NCBI GenBank assembly: GCA_958435545.1
Contig: CAUBGU010000076.1
Location: 1 to 6,802, forward strand
Source: an uncultured Collinsella sp.
Lineage (GTDB): Bacteria > Actinomycetota > Coriobacteriia > Coriobacteriales > Coriobacteriaceae
Direction of reading: 5' to 3'
Length of the DNA: 6,802 nt
Shown here: one piece after another, positions 6,184-6,802 of the stretch
How the letters are laid out: each line of letters opens with the position of its first letter
How positions within the stretch are numbered: position 1 is the first letter of the stretch
The notes under the pieces: model-generated
Seen by the model: only the letters and a program-made list of their open reading frames with translations
The model's database searches: none
Told to the model about the DNA's origin: nothing
Made by a program: the position numbers and the translations under genes

Positions 6184-6252
6184 AAGTTGCGGTGAAATAG
6201 GGACTGTTTGGCGGTCTCAGGGCTTCAACCAGTCCCTATTTCACCGCAACTT
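6184..6252. repeat. 69-nt hairpin element with perfect 23-bp inverted arms
   Basis: The left arm 6184-6206 (beginning AAGTTGCGGTGAAATAGG) is the exact reverse complement of 6230-6252, with a 23-nt spacer (6207-6229). TTG/CAA near the spacer ends can add three more pairs after one mismatch. There is no T-run, so it is not a normal terminator. It sits between two divergent genes. Long perfect arms around a short spacer and the inner AAATAGGGACTG motif resemble small non-autonomous palindromic elements mobilised by REP-associated Y1 transposases. That identity is inference. Confidence 0.75.
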
Positions 6253-6272
6253 TGGAAAGGCACCATTAGCCA

Positions 6273-6302
6273 TTGGAGACGCGCCGAGCACTGGGGTATC
6301 AT
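6273..6302 (+). promoter_or_regulatory. Candidate promoter for tmk
   Basis: TTGGAG (6273-6278) and TATCAT (6297-6302) are separated by 18 bp. The -10 matches consensus at five of six positions, the -35 at only three. Transcription would start near 6309, giving a leader of about 46 nt. It would leave out the in-frame ATG at 6301, which supports the downstream start at 6355. Weak evidence, since no other promoter cue is present. Confidence 0.35.
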
Positions 6303-6337
6303 GGCTTGGTTGATATATCTGCATTTACGCGCCTTGC

Positions 6338-6346
6338 AGGAAGGGG
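6338..6346 (+). promoter_or_regulatory. Ribosome-binding site deciding the tmk start
   Basis: AGGAAGGGG ends eight bases before ATG at 6355. Another in-frame ATG at 6301 would add 18 residues (MAWLIYLHLRA...) that lie before the usual beginning of thymidylate kinases, and it has no good Shine-Dalgarno sequence. The 6355 start is therefore preferred. Confidence 0.8.
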
Positions 6347-6354
6347 CTGCGCCC

Positions 6355-6802
6355 ATGGCTTTTGAGCCCGCTCAACATAGCTTTATCACGCTCGAGGGCG
6401 TCGACGGCGCCGGCAAGTCCACGCAGGCGCGTCTGCTTGCCCGCGCGCTCGAACTCGCTGGCTACCAGGTTGTGAGCCTGCGCGAGCCGGGCGGTACCGC
6501 CATTAGCGAAAAGATCCGCGCTCTGCTGCTCGACCCCGCCAATACAGCGATGGGCGACACCTGTGAGTTGCTGCTCTACGAGGCAGCGCGCGCCCAGTTG
6601 GTGCACGAGGTCATAGCTCCCGCCCTTGCGGCCGGCAAGGTGGTCCTGTGTGACCGCTTCTACGATTCCACAACCTGCTATCAGGCATTTGCCGACGGCC
6701 TTGATCGCCAGATGGTGCGCGATGCCAACAACCTAGCCGTTGCGGGAACGCACCCGGCGCTCACGCTCGTCTATCACATCACGCCCGAGCAGGCGGCGCT
6801 GC
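6355..6802 (+). CDS. tmk: Thymidylate kinase (3' end outside window)
   Basis: Thymidylate kinase phosphorylates dTMP to dTDP with ATP, an essential step of dTTP synthesis in the cytoplasm. The first 149 residues are visible out of about 200-215 usual for the family. FITLEGVDGAGKSTQ (10-24) contains the P-loop (15-22). REPGGT (43-48) carries the residues that contact dTMP. LLLYEAARAQLV (72-83) and LCDRFYDSTTCYQ (98-110), with Asp100-Arg101, form the conserved DR(Y/F) and nucleotide-binding segments. The frame is open to the last base. topA and tmk adjoin in many Actinomycetota (for example Streptomyces); here a minus-strand membrane gene lies between them. No frameshift or missing motif is seen in the visible part. 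Confidence 0.96.
   Translation, partial: MAFEPAQHSFITLEGVDGAGKSTQARLLARALELAGYQVVSLREPGGTAISEKIRALLLDPANTAMGDTCELLLYEAARAQLVHEVIAPALAAGKVVLCDRFYDSTTCYQAFADGLDRQMVRDANNLAVAGTHPALTLVYHITPEQAAL

Noticed and set aside
6184..6252. The 69-nt hairpin as an intrinsic terminator
   Set aside because: It has no T-run on either strand next to the stem and lies upstream, not downstream, of both flanking genes.
6301..6354. In-frame upstream ATG at 6301 as the tmk start
   Set aside because: It lacks a Shine-Dalgarno sequence, overlaps the candidate -10 box, and adds residues not typical of thymidylate kinases. AGGAAGGGG before 6355 is a much better match.

Overview
The window is high-GC DNA with tightly packed genes. 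It most resembles an anaerobic actinomycete of the Coriobacteriia (Collinsella-like). The clues are base composition, a topA/tmk neighbourhood like that of Actinomycetota, a lysine-rich tail on the topoisomerase, and a Tat plus [NiFe]-hydrogenase-maturation cluster expected of a hydrogen-metabolising anaerobe. The genus is an inference; the gene families are read directly from the sequence.

Layout. Positions 1-2366 (+ strand) hold a compact run: the acidic C-terminal tail of a protein cut by the window edge (probably a TatA/TatB-type subunit), tatC (1-nt overlap), hypA (6-nt gap) and hypB (55-nt gap). Positions 2421-5015 (+) hold an 864-residue type IA DNA topoisomerase with a TTG start. Its sequence motifs are of the archaeal type, followed by four zinc ribbons and a histone-H1-like Lys/Ala/Thr tail. 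It ends at a strong hairpin terminator (5048-5081). A 56-nt interrupted palindrome (5085-5140) follows and overlaps the stop codon of the next gene. Positions 5138-6115 (- strand) encode a zinc-ribbon/single-TM membrane protein of unknown function with an eight-aspartate run. Positions 6116-6354 are intergenic and hold a consensus -10 for the minus-strand gene, a 69-nt hairpin element with perfect 23-bp arms, and a candidate promoter and ribosome-binding site for the last gene. Positions 6355-6802 (+) are the first 149 codons of thymidylate kinase (tmk), cut by the window edge.

How the genes work together. HypA and HypB deliver and insert nickel into [NiFe] hydrogenase. Hydrogenase small subunits of many membrane-bound or periplasmic enzymes carry twin-arginine signals, so tat genes next to hypAB suggest one maturation-and-export unit for a respiratory hydrogenase encoded outside the window. 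topA and tmk are DNA-metabolism genes that are neighbours in many Actinomycetota; here they are separated by a convergent/divergent membrane-protein gene with a palindromic repeat at each end.

I see no CRISPR array, tRNA, rRNA, riboswitch or intact transposase. The most interesting signals are the two palindromic elements bracketing the unknown membrane gene (one touching its stop codon, the other abutting its promoter), the chimeric architecture of the topoisomerase, and the repeated acidic ectodomain of the membrane protein. I do not claim a wholly new system from this window.
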